Made by a program: the position numbers and the translations under genes. Source: Acetobacteraceae bacterium (lineage in GTDB: Bacteria; Pseudomonadota; Alphaproteobacteria; Acetobacterales; Acetobacteraceae). Taken from it: 64,000 nt of DNA. Every line of letters starts with the position of its first letter. Within the stretch, counting starts at the first letter, position 1. The DNA is taken from positions 1 to 64,000 of the forward strand of contig CANJJS010000007.1 of NCBI GenBank assembly GCA_947474705.1, written 5' to 3'. This document shows, piece by piece, positions 52,106 through 59,695 of the stretch. Below the pieces are notes generated by a model that worked only from the letters and a program-made list of their open reading frames with translations, was not told the DNA's origin and searched no databases.

Positions 52106-53677
52106 ATGCGCCGCAGAGACCTGTTGACCACCGCGCCCGCCCTCGCCGCCGTTTCCTTGGCCGCCCCCGCGCTGGCGCAGGGGAAAAAACCGTTGCGGTT
52201 CATTCCGCAGGCGAACCTGACGGTGCTGGATCCGATCTGGACCACGGCGGTGGTGACCTACAACCACGCCTACATGGTCTACGACAAGCTGTATGGCTGG
52301 GACGGCACCCAGATCCGCCCGCAGATGGCGGCGGGCCACGAGATCTCCCAGGACCAGTTGACCTGGACCTTCACCCTGCGGGACGGGCTGAAATTCCACG
52401 ACAACACGCCCGTGCTGGCGCGCGACGCGGCGCAGTCGATCCGGCGCTGGGGATCGCGGGATTCCTTCGGTCAGGTGCTGACGCGCTACACCGACGAGAT
52501 CTCGGTGCTCGACGACAAACGCTTCGCCATCCGGTTGAAAAAACCCTGTCCGCAACTGCTGTTCGGGCTCGGCGCGCGGCAGAGTTTCGTCATGCCGGAA
52601 CGCCTCGCCCTGAAGCCGGGGACCGAGCAGGTGACCGACCCCACGGGCTCCGGTCCGTTCCGCTTCCTGAAGGACGAATGGGTGTCGGGCGTGCGCTGCG
52701 CCTACGCCAAATTCGACGGCTACGTCCCGCGTAACGAACCGCCGGCGTTTTTCGCCGGTGGGAAAGTCGCGCATTTCGACCGGGTCGAGTGGACGGTGCA
52801 GCCCGACGCCGCCACCGCGGCCGCGGCGCTGCAAAAGAACGAAACGGACTGGGTCGAGCAGCCGCTGATCGACCTGATCCCGATGCTGAAAAAGTCGCCG
52901 GGGGTTTACACCAAGGTGATCGATCCCGGCGGGTGGATGATGTTCATGGTGATCAATCACCTGAACCCGCCATTCGACAATCCGAAGATCCGCCAGGCGG
53001 TCATGGTCGCCCTGGACCAGCAGGCCTTCGTCGATTCGGCGGTTGGCGACCAGCAGGAACTGTCCATCGTCCCCACCGGCCTGTTCGCGCCGACCATGCC
53101 GATGGCGAACAAAGTCGGCTTCGAGCGTTTGACGGGCAAGCGCGACATCGCGCTGGCGAAGAAGATGGTCGCGGAGTCCGGATACAAGGGCGAACCGGTG
53201 GTGATCATGTCGCCCGGCGATCAACCCGCGCTGAAACAAATGTCGGAAGTTGCGCGGGAGATGTTCGAGAGCATCGGCCTGAAGGTCGATCTCCAGTCGA
53301 TGGACTGGGGCAGCGTGGTCGCCCGCCGCGCCAGCCAGAACCCGTTGGAACAGGGCGGCTGGGGCGCGTTTATCACCGTCATGAGCCCGCTGACCGCCGC
53401 CAATCCCGGCAGCATGCTGTCCCTGCGCGGCAACGGCCGGAAGGGCTGGTTCGGCTGGCCGACGGACGAGCGGATCGAGGAATTGCGCGAGGCTTGGTTC
53501 GACGCGCCCGATCTGGCCCGGCAGAAGACGATCGCCGAGCAAATTCAGGCGCGGTATTACGAAACTGTTCCGTTTGTCGTGCTGTGCCGGATGCAACAGC
53601 CGATGGCGTTCCGGACCGATATTCAGGACGTGGTCTCCGCGTCGTTCCCGATGTTCTGGGGCGTGCGCCGGGTCTGA
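52106..53677 (+). CDS. ABC transporter substrate-binding protein, family 5, Tat-exported, orphan
   Basis: A 523-residue binding protein starting MRRRDLLTTAPALAAVSLAAPALAQ, a short Tat-type signal. The mature part LRFIPQANLTVLDPIW and the later KFHDNTPVLARDAAQSIRRWGSRDSFGQ closely parallel those of the proteins at 50366 and 12817. It is divergent from the former and convergent with the large BVMO, with a strong hairpin between. No permease or ATPase is present. The start is fixed by the signal; the frame is open upstream without homology. Confidence 0.88.
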   Translation: MRRRDLLTTAPALAAVSLAAPALAQGKKPLRFIPQANLTVLDPIWTTAVVTYNHAYMVYDKLYGWDGTQIRPQMAAGHEISQDQLTWTFTLRDGLKFHDNTPVLARDAAQSIRRWGSRDSFGQVLTRYTDEISVLDDKRFAIRLKKPCPQLLFGLGARQSFVMPERLALKPGTEQVTDPTGSGPFRFLKDEWVSGVRCAYAKFDGYVPRNEPPAFFAGGKVAHFDRVEWTVQPDAATAAAALQKNETDWVEQPLIDLIPMLKKSPGVYTKVIDPGGWMMFMVINHLNPPFDNPKIRQAVMVALDQQAFVDSAVGDQQELSIVPTGLFAPTMPMANKVGFERLTGKRDIALAKKMVAESGYKGEPVVIMSPGDQPALKQMSEVAREMFESIGLKVDLQSMDWGSVVARRASQNPLEQGGWGAFITVMSPLTAANPGSMLSLRGNGRKGWFGWPTDERIEELREAWFDAPDLARQKTIAEQIQARYYETVPFVVLCRMQQPMAFRTDIQDVVSASFPMFWGVRRV

Positions 53678-53686
53678 CAGCGGCGT

Positions 53687-53718
53687 CCGTCCGGTTCCGC
53701 GGGGGCGGAACCGGACGG
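53687..53718. terminator. Bidirectional terminator hairpin, 14-bp perfect stem
   Basis: CCGTCCGGTTCCGC and GCGGAACCGGACGG pair perfectly around a GGGG loop. The hairpin sits in the 48-bp gap between the convergent binding protein and the large BVMO. It is the longest perfect short-loop stem noticed in the window and is symmetric, so it can act for both genes. Confidence 0.7.
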
Positions 53719-53725
53719 CGAACCG

Positions 53726-55594
53726 TCAGGCCGAGGCCTGCTGGAACACATAGGGTTCCAGCGTCTCCTGTGCCTTCATCCGAATTTCATGCCATTTGTT
53801 CGGTCCGCCGTAATAGGCGAGGCTGCCCGGTTCCGCGTTCCCGTCGCCATTGTAATAGGAGAGGCAATCGCGGAAGGGTTGGGTTCTGATATCCGCCTCG
53901 CGGCAATGCGCGGCATAGGCGATTTCCGAATCCTTCGCGACATCGACGATGCAATTGCCGCGCTCGCGCGTGGTTTTCAGCAGCCAGGCGACGTAATCCG
54001 TTTGCCCTTCCATCGTCCGGGTGAAGTTGAACTGCCCGCCGCCGCTCTGCGGTCCCGACATGATGAACAGGTTCGGGAAGCCGTGGCTGTGCAGTCCGAG
54101 GAAGGTCTTCACGCCCTCGTCGCCCCATTTGCCGCGCAGCGACCGCCCGTCGCGTCCGACGATCATGTTGAACGAACCCGCGCCCATCCACTGGAAACCG
54201 GTCGCGTAGATCAGCACGTCCACGGGATATTCGACGCCGTCGTGCACCACGCCGCGCTCGTCGATCCGGCTGACGCCGACCGGCGCGGTGTCGATCAGAT
54301 GCACATGCGGCAAATTGAACGACGGCAGATATTCGTCGTGGAAGGTCGGGCGCTTGCAGCCATAGGCATAGTAAGGCTTCAGCGCCGCCGCCGTTTTCGG
54401 GTCCTTCACGATCGCGTCCACGCGCGCCCGAATTTGTTCCATGATCCGGAAATTGGTGTTGAGCTGACGCTGCATCAATTCTTCCGGCGACAACTCCCGC
54501 TCGAAGGTTCTGGGCGCGCGGACATCGGCGACCTTGCCCGACAAATAATCGTCGTTGCCTTTCAAGGCAGTGCGGCCCGAGGAAATCCGCGCCAGACGTT
54601 CCCGCCGCTTCTTGGCCCAGTTCGGTTCTTGCGACCAGGCCTCGATTTCTTCCGGCGTCGTGACGCGCTGGTCGCGCACATCGATGGTCGAGGGGGTCCG
54701 TTGAAAAACAAAAAGTTCCTTCACCACCTTGGCGATTTCCGGCACGACCTGCACCGCGCTGGCGCCCGTGCCGATAATGCCCACGCGCTTGCCCGCGAGA
54801 TCCACATGGTAGTTCCAGCGCGAGGTGTGGAACGCGTCGCCCTTGAAGGTCTCCATGCCCTCGATCCGCGCCAGTTTCGGCGTCGTCAGGGAGCCGTTGG
54901 CCAGCACCACGTAGCGCGCGCGCATCTTGTCGCCGCGGTTGGTCGACACGACCCAGCGGGCGGCGGTTTCGTCCCATTCCGTCCGTTCGACCGTCGTGTG
55001 AAACAGGCAACGATCGTAGAAATCCAGCTTTTCCGCCATTAACTGGCAGTATTCCAGAATTTCGAAGCCCGACGCGAATTTCATCGTCGGGTAATAGCCC
55101 ATCTCCTCCAACAGCGGGAAATAGCTGTAGGATTCGACGTCGCAGGCGATCCCGGGGTAGCGGTTCCAGTACCAGGTCCCCCCGACATCGCCGCCTTTCT
55201 CGCAGACGCGGACGTCCTTGAAGCCTTCGGCGCGCAGCTTGTACCACAGGATCAGCGCCGCGAAGCCCGCGCCGATGATGACGATCTCGCAATCGTCGGT
55301 CAGCGCGTCGCGCTCGATCGGCGGCGCGGAATAGACGTCTTCCAGATACTTCGAAAACTCGCCTTCCATCGCCATGTAATCGGCGGCGCCCTTCCGGGAT
55401 TCCTTGAATTCGCGGTATTTCGCCTGTTCCTCGGCATTGAACACCGCGCCCGGCGGCGGCGGCGGCAGCGTGATCAGCGCCTCGTCGGCGACCGGCGAGT
55501 AACCCTTGCCGGCGATCTTTTCCGACGCCTTGGCGGCGCGCGTGTTGAACAGTTTCAGGCCGGTGGCCTCGTCGATGCGGATGGACGGCGTCAT
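53726..55594 (-). CDS. Large Baeyer-Villiger monooxygenase (cyclododecanone/cyclopentadecanone type)
   Basis: A 622-residue BVMO with about 95 extra N-terminal residues ahead of the FAD site. FAD motif GAGFAA (108-113, last Gly replaced by Ala), GGTWYWNRYPGIACDVES, the fingerprint FKGDAFHTSRWN (250-261, Asn in place of the final Pro/Asp) and GIIGTGASAVQ. The DVESYSYFPLLEEMGYYP segment is like that of large-ring ketone monooxygenases (CPDMO/CDMO group, recalled). It is separate from the other BVMOs in type. It stands alone, with a TauD-like gene 76 bp upstream on the same strand. Confidence 0.86.
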   Translation of the reverse strand: MTPSIRIDEATGLKLFNTRAAKASEKIAGKGYSPVADEALITLPPPPPGAVFNAEEQAKYREFKESRKGAADYMAMEGEFSKYLEDVYSAPPIERDALTDDCEIVIIGAGFAALILWYKLRAEGFKDVRVCEKGGDVGGTWYWNRYPGIACDVESYSYFPLLEEMGYYPTMKFASGFEILEYCQLMAEKLDFYDRCLFHTTVERTEWDETAARWVVSTNRGDKMRARYVVLANGSLTTPKLARIEGMETFKGDAFHTSRWNYHVDLAGKRVGIIGTGASAVQVVPEIAKVVKELFVFQRTPSTIDVRDQRVTTPEEIEAWSQEPNWAKKRRERLARISSGRTALKGNDDYLSGKVADVRAPRTFERELSPEELMQRQLNTNFRIMEQIRARVDAIVKDPKTAAALKPYYAYGCKRPTFHDEYLPSFNLPHVHLIDTAPVGVSRIDERGVVHDGVEYPVDVLIYATGFQWMGAGSFNMIVGRDGRSLRGKWGDEGVKTFLGLHSHGFPNLFIMSGPQSGGGQFNFTRTMEGQTDYVAWLLKTTRERGNCIVDVAKDSEIAYAAHCREADIRTQPFRDCLSYYNGDGNAEPGSLAYYGGPNKWHEIRMKAQETLEPYVFQQASA

Positions 55595-55670
55595 GTTGGT
55601 TCGCTCTTATGGTTTGGTCGGTGCGGCCAGAATAGCCGCCGTTCCCGCCGCGCGGCAACCGCCGCCCGGA

Positions 55671-56513
55671 TCAGGCGGGGATATCGCCCGCCAGTTGCAC
55701 CCGGCGCATGATCCGATGGAACGGACCCGTATCGTTCAGCGCCGCGTGTTGCGCGCATCGATTGTCCCAGAACGCCACCGATCCGGTTTCCCAGCGGAAC
55801 CGGCAGGTGAATTCCGGCCGGTGGCTCCGTTCGTAAAGAAATTCGGCGAGGCCGTCGCTCTCCGCCTCGCTCATGCCGTCGAAACGCAACATCAATGGAC
55901 GGACGATGTAAAGCGCCTTGCGGCCGGTTTCCGGATGGGTGCGCACCACCGGATGCACACCCTCGGAATGGCGGAACGTTTCGTCTTCCCGCGATTTCGT
56001 GGCGCTTTGGGCATTGCGCCGTTGCGACGCCCCGGCCACCCGCGTGTCGCTGTAAACGGCGCGCACGCCCTCCAGCGTTCGCCGCATCGCCGGCGACAGC
56101 GACTCGTACGCGAGATACTGATTGGCGAACAGCGTGTCGCCGCCGTAAGGCGGGATGTCCTCGCCATACAGCATCGACGCCATCGGCGGCGCGGCGGTGG
56201 CCGGGGTGTCGGAGTGCCAGCCCTCGCCGACGATCTTGGTGTCGCCGGGGGCGCGGCGGATGACGATGATGTCGGGGTCCCCCTCGGGCAGAAAATACGG
56301 GTGGCGGAAGAATTTTCCGAACCGTCCCGCGAAGCCCTTCAGCCGCGCGTCGTCCAGCGTCTGACCGCGGAAGAAGATCGCGCCATGCTCCAGCAACAAC
56401 GCCCGGATCGCCGCGATCGTCTCGTCCGCCTGCGGGGCGGCGAGGTCGATGCCCAGCACCTCCGCGCCCATCGCGCCGGAGAGGCGGTTGACCTGAAGGT
56501 TCGGTAGCGCCAT
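55671..56513 (-). CDS. TauD/TfdA-family Fe(II)/2-oxoglutarate dioxygenase
   Basis: A 280-residue dioxygenase. The iron ligands are His100 and Asp102 (WHSDTP) and His256 (AQHAALND); Arg270/271 in RIMRRV probably bind 2-oxoglutarate. GAIFFRGQTLDDARLKGFAGRFG and GGDTLFANQYLAYE are family landmarks. Members cleave taurine, phenoxyacetates or alkyl sulfates, or hydroxylate small acids. It lies upstream of the large BVMO on the same strand (76 bp). The start ATG 56513 gives a normal N-terminus (MALPNLQVNRLSGAMGAEV). Confidence 0.9.
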   Translation of the reverse strand: MALPNLQVNRLSGAMGAEVLGIDLAAPQADETIAAIRALLLEHGAIFFRGQTLDDARLKGFAGRFGKFFRHPYFLPEGDPDIIVIRRAPGDTKIVGEGWHSDTPATAAPPMASMLYGEDIPPYGGDTLFANQYLAYESLSPAMRRTLEGVRAVYSDTRVAGASQRRNAQSATKSREDETFRHSEGVHPVVRTHPETGRKALYIVRPLMLRFDGMSEAESDGLAEFLYERSHRPEFTCRFRWETGSVAFWDNRCAQHAALNDTGPFHRIMRRVQLAGDIPA

Positions 56514-56605
56514 GCCCGTGTTCCCCCGCTTGTGTGGAGAGGAGGCTGATAAGCCCGGCGCGCCGTGTCAAGCGAGATGGCGGCGGGACGATCGCGCCCA
56601 GGCGG

Positions 56606-57163
56606 TCACGGGAACGGGAGAAAACGCCGCCGCGGCACGCCATCCGCATGGCTGAATTCCGCGATGCCCGGCGGGTCATTGGTTTCGGTATAAAAATGAC
56701 CGATCGGGCCGAACAACTCCCGCGTCTGCGCGGGATCGCAGGTCGGCAGAAAGGCGGACAAAACCCGCGGATCGTAAAAACGAAACAACAAGGTCGCGCC
56801 ATCGTCGGTTTTGACCCGCGTCAGCCTCCGGAAATGCGTCCGCAGCCCCTCGACCGACAGGACCGACCAGAAGAAAATCCCCCAGCTCTTGCCCCAGCCC
56901 TCCTCCCAGATCCAATCGAACAACGCGGGATTGGATCCCAGACACACCAAATACGGCGCGACATCCGCCAGCTCCTCGGCGGTGGGGCCCTGATAAAGCG
57001 AGACGATTTGCTCGCGCGCCCTGAACCTCTCCAACCCCGCGTAAATCGCGGGATCCCGCGCCGCGTCGAGGATGCAATGCAGATACGGCGCGCGCCGGGT
57101 ATTCGCCGGAGTCAAACGCCAAAGATGGTCAATCGCCGCCTGGCGCGCGCCGCCGTCAGCCAT
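56606..57163 (-). CDS. DUF4123-domain protein, type VI secretion effector adaptor (Tap-like)
   Basis: A 185-residue protein of the DUF4123 type. The stretch LFRFYDPRVLSAFLPTCDPAQTRELFGPI at about 125-153 is the family's clearest mark. WIWEEGWGKSWGIFFWS lies before it. DUF4123 proteins load effectors onto the VgrG spike of type VI secretion systems. The ATG follows the stop of the upstream gene by 1 bp (TGACATG), so the two are coupled. No VgrG, Hcp or sheath gene is in the window. The open frame upstream of the ATG overlaps the partner gene and is not used. Confidence 0.78.
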   Translation of the reverse strand: MADGGARQAAIDHLWRLTPANTRRAPYLHCILDAARDPAIYAGLERFRAREQIVSLYQGPTAEELADVAPYLVCLGSNPALFDWIWEEGWGKSWGIFFWSVLSVEGLRTHFRRLTRVKTDDGATLLFRFYDPRVLSAFLPTCDPAQTRELFGPIGHFYTETNDPPGIAEFSHADGVPRRRFLPFP

Positions 57164-57164
57164 G

Positions 57165-57923
57165 TCAGGCCGCCCGCCTCGGGCATTCCTCGCAGAACGG
57201 CACCCCCGATGCCGCCGCGTCCCGCAGCGCTTGCGCCTGCGGCGACGAGGACGGCGGCCGGGACGACGGACGAGGCGGAGGCGGCTGCCGCGCGGGTCTG
57301 GGCGGCGGAGGTGGCGGAGCGGCGGCGGCCTCCGCGCCACCCCACACCGTGGCGGTCGCGCGCCATCGCAATTGAAGCGTCCAGCCATCCGGAGCCACGG
57401 GCTTCAACAGCAGCATATGGTTCGCGAAGGCGGCGGCGAGGGCTTCGAGCGTGGCCTCCGGCGGGCCATCCGCGGGCCGCGCGCCGATGCGCGGGCCGAA
57501 CGACCAGGCGGCCCGGACGGCGGCGGTGTCGGGACGAAGCAAGAGCCCGGCGGCGAACAGCGTCGCGACCCCCAGACCCGGAAACAGCACCCGATCGAAC
57601 GGATCGCCCACCGCCTGGGTTTCCAAAAACGTCACATCCGGCGCGGCCGGCAAGAGCGACGCGGCGAGAATGGACCCGCCCGCGATCCCGCGCGCCGCGG
57701 CCTCCAGCAAATACGCGCGATCCGCCTCCTGAGGCGCCCTCAACTCCCGCCGCAACGCTTCCCAAAGCCCATGGAACCCCGATGCGTCCCCATGGGCGGC
57801 GCGGTGCAACACCGCGCGGGCAAACTCGCGCGAGGTCCCACGGGGTAACGGCAACAACGGCGCCGTCGCGCGCTCGACAGGTATCGAGTGGATGGTTTTG
57901 CCGCGATCGTCGATCAGGAGCAT
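57165..57923 (-). CDS. Hypothetical protein coupled to the DUF4123 adaptor
   Basis: A 252-residue protein of unknown family. It starts MLLIDDRGKTIHSIPVERA and has an alpha-rich Ala/Leu-rich middle with hydrophobic stretches (ILAASLLPAAPD; FPGLGVATLFAAGLLL) that resemble a beta-ketoacyl-type or helical bundle only vaguely. A proline-rich linker (about 198-225) follows. The last 25 residues include the double-cysteine FCEEC. Its stop is 1 bp before the DUF4123 start. From position it may be a secreted effector or a specialised cargo partner; this is inference. Two sets of short tandem repeats precede it. Confidence 0.65.
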   Translation of the reverse strand: MLLIDDRGKTIHSIPVERATAPLLPLPRGTSREFARAVLHRAAHGDASGFHGLWEALRRELRAPQEADRAYLLEAAARGIAGGSILAASLLPAAPDVTFLETQAVGDPFDRVLFPGLGVATLFAAGLLLRPDTAAVRAAWSFGPRIGARPADGPPEATLEALAAAFANHMLLLKPVAPDGWTLQLRWRATATVWGGAEAAAAPPPPPPRPARQPPPPRPSSRPPSSSPQAQALRDAAASGVPFCEECPRRAA

Positions 57924-57943
57924 GAAGTTGGAATACCTGTCAG

Positions 57944-57988
57944 GGAATATGGTTCCGTGGAGAACGGTTCCGCGGGGAATGGCTCTGT
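57944..57988. repeat. 15-bp tandem repeat, three degenerate units
   Basis: Three consecutive 15-mers, GGAATATGGTTCCGT, GGAGAACGGTTCCGC and GGGGAATGGCTCTGT, just upstream of the start of the hypothetical protein (57923) on the opposite sense. They share GG-x-x-x-A-x-GG-x-TC-x-G. This could be a repeated regulator site or slippage-derived sequence in the gene's 5' region. Confidence 0.55.
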
Positions 57989-58050
57989 TCTTTCCGGCGC
58001 CGCTCCGATCATAGATCGAGGCCGGTTCGTGTCAAACATTTTACATCGCG

Positions 58051-58111
58051 CGCCTTTCGTTCGCCCCGCCTTTCGTTTCGTTCCGCCTTTCGTTCGTTCC
58101 GTCTTTCGGCC
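58051..58111. repeat. 16-17-bp tandem repeat, about 3.5 units
   Basis: Units beginning CGCCTTTCGTT at 58051, 58067 and 58084, with a fourth partial unit CGTCTTTCGG at 58100. The strand is pyrimidine-rich. It lies in the 287-bp gap between the hypothetical protein and the TPR gene, which face away from each other. Confidence 0.6.
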
Positions 58112-58133
58112 GCGCGCCCGCGCCGCCGATGGT

Positions 58134-58148
58134 CCGATCCCGGATCGG
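58134..58148. promoter_or_regulatory. Palindrome in the divergent promoter region
   Basis: CCGATCC-c-GGATCGG, a 15-bp palindrome about 62 bp before the TPR gene's start. An exact TTAACCAT (58197-58204), the CtrA half-site of several alphaproteobacteria (recalled), lies between it and the start codon. Either may be a regulator site; both could be chance. Confidence 0.3.
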
Positions 58149-58210
58149 AAGGATAACGGCACGGCCGCCCCGCGTCATCCCAAATATCCCGCCACGTTAA
58201 CCATCCCCTA

Positions 58211-59695
58211 ATGCCCGCCGGCTACGCTCCCCGGATGGATACGATCGACCCTCCCTACCTCGCCGGCCTCCGCCGCCTCAGCGCGGGCGAACCGGCCAAG
58301 GCGATCCCGCTCCTGCGCGCCGCGCTGGCGCGGGACCCGGACCATGCCGGCGCGCGCCGCAATCTCGTCCGCGCCCTCAGCCTCGCCGGACAGTTCGCGG
58401 CCACGATCGCGGAAACCCACGACACCTCGGCCGCGGATGCGGAGACATACTACCTCCGCGGCACGGCCTTCAACGCGCTGGGCTGCCCGGCCAAGGCGAT
58501 CGCCCCCCTGACCGCCGCCGTCGCGCTCGATCCCGCCCATGCCCCCGCCTGGCTCAACCTTGGCAATGCCTTCGCCGATCTCGACGACCTCGCCACGGCG
58601 GAAGCGCATTGCCGCCGCGCGCTCGCCCTCGACCCCGGCCTGGTCGAGGCCCATGTCAGCCTGGGCGTTTTGCAAACCGAGCGGGGCCGGGCGATCGAGG
58701 GCCTCGCGACCCACGAACGGGCCGTCCAGATGTGGCCGGACCACCCCGATGCGAACTGGAGCCTCGCGATCGCCGCGTTGCGCATGGGCGATCTGCCCCG
58801 CGGCTTCCGGCTGTACGAATGGCGCAAACGCCATCCCCGTCACCGCGAGGATTTTCCCGTTCTTCCAGGCCCGGTCTGGCCCGGCCCGGTCGGGAATGGC
58901 CAGGACCCGGCGGGACGGACGATCCTGGTCCGCGCGGAACAGGGGTTCGGCGACGCGATCCAGTTCGCCCGCTATTTGCCCGAAATCCGCCGTCTGGGCG
59001 GCCGTCCGGTGCTGGCCTGCGCGCCGCCATTGATCCCGCTGTTCGACCGCGTCGAAGGGGTTCGCGTTGTTCCGGCCGCGTTGCCGCCGCCGCCGTACGA
59101 CGCCTGGATCGACCAAATGAGCCTCCCACGCGTGTTCGGCACCACGCTGGACACCATTCCGGCGGCGGAGGGGTATCTCCGCGCGGCGGGCCCGGCGGTC
59201 GAGGCGCATCGCGCGGGCCTGCCGTCCGGCGTGCTCCGGGTGGGCGTCGCATGGGCCGGGAACCCGCGCCACCGGAACGATCGCCGCCGCACCCCGCCGC
59301 CCGAGACCTTCGCGCCGCTGCTGGCGCTGCCGGGTGTGTGTTTCGTCAACCTGGTTCCGGACCGCCCGTTTCCGGGCCTCGCCATGCCCGCCCGGCCGCT
59401 GACGGACTTCGCCGAAACGGCCGCGCTGATCGCCGCGCTGGATCTGGTGGTCTCCGTCGATACCGCCGTTGCCCACCTGGCCGGCGCGCTGGGCCGCCCG
59501 GTCTGGATCGCGCTGCCGCGCGCGGCGGACTGGAGATGGTTTCTTAACAGTGACGTAACGCCCTGGTACCGATCCGCGCGGCTTTTCCGCCAGCCCGTGC
59601 CGGGCGCCTGGCCCGACGTCGCCGCCAGACTTGCCGAGGCGCTGGAAATCGGGCTGACTGATCGGAATAAAATTGGGAGAAACGACGATGGATGA
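58211..59695 (+). CDS. TPR protein with a C-terminal GT9/GT41-like glycosyltransferase domain
   Basis: A 494-residue protein. The N-terminal 200 residues hold five to six tetratricopeptide repeats (for example AWLNLGNAFADLDDLATAEAHCRRALALDP). The C-terminal half has RAEQGFGDAIQFARYLPEI, GVAWAGNPRHRNDRRR and SVDTAVAHLAGALGRPVW, the pattern of heptosyltransferase-like domains in TPR glycosyltransferases. Related proteins glycosylate flagellin or other surface proteins in alphaproteobacteria (recalled). The start could also be ATG 58235; neither has a good ribosome site. Its end overlaps the MFS gene by 8 bp. Confidence 0.82.
   Translation: MPAGYAPRMDTIDPPYLAGLRRLSAGEPAKAIPLLRAALARDPDHAGARRNLVRALSLAGQFAATIAETHDTSAADAETYYLRGTAFNALGCPAKAIAPLTAAVALDPAHAPAWLNLGNAFADLDDLATAEAHCRRALALDPGLVEAHVSLGVLQTERGRAIEGLATHERAVQMWPDHPDANWSLAIAALRMGDLPRGFRLYEWRKRHPRHREDFPVLPGPVWPGPVGNGQDPAGRTILVRAEQGFGDAIQFARYLPEIRRLGGRPVLACAPPLIPLFDRVEGVRVVPAALPPPPYDAWIDQMSLPRVFGTTLDTIPAAEGYLRAAGPAVEAHRAGLPSGVLRVGVAWAGNPRHRNDRRRTPPPETFAPLLALPGVCFVNLVPDRPFPGLAMPARPLTDFAETAALIAALDLVVSVDTAVAHLAGALGRPVWIALPRAADWRWFLNSDVTPWYRSARLFRQPVPGAWPDVAARLAEALEIGLTDRNKIGRNDDG

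Noticed and set aside
50366..53596. A 1076-codon open frame on the minus strand
   Set aside because: Only its last 536 codons (50366-51976) match a binding protein; the rest is antisense to the divergent paralogue at 52106. Long antisense frames are usual at this GC content.
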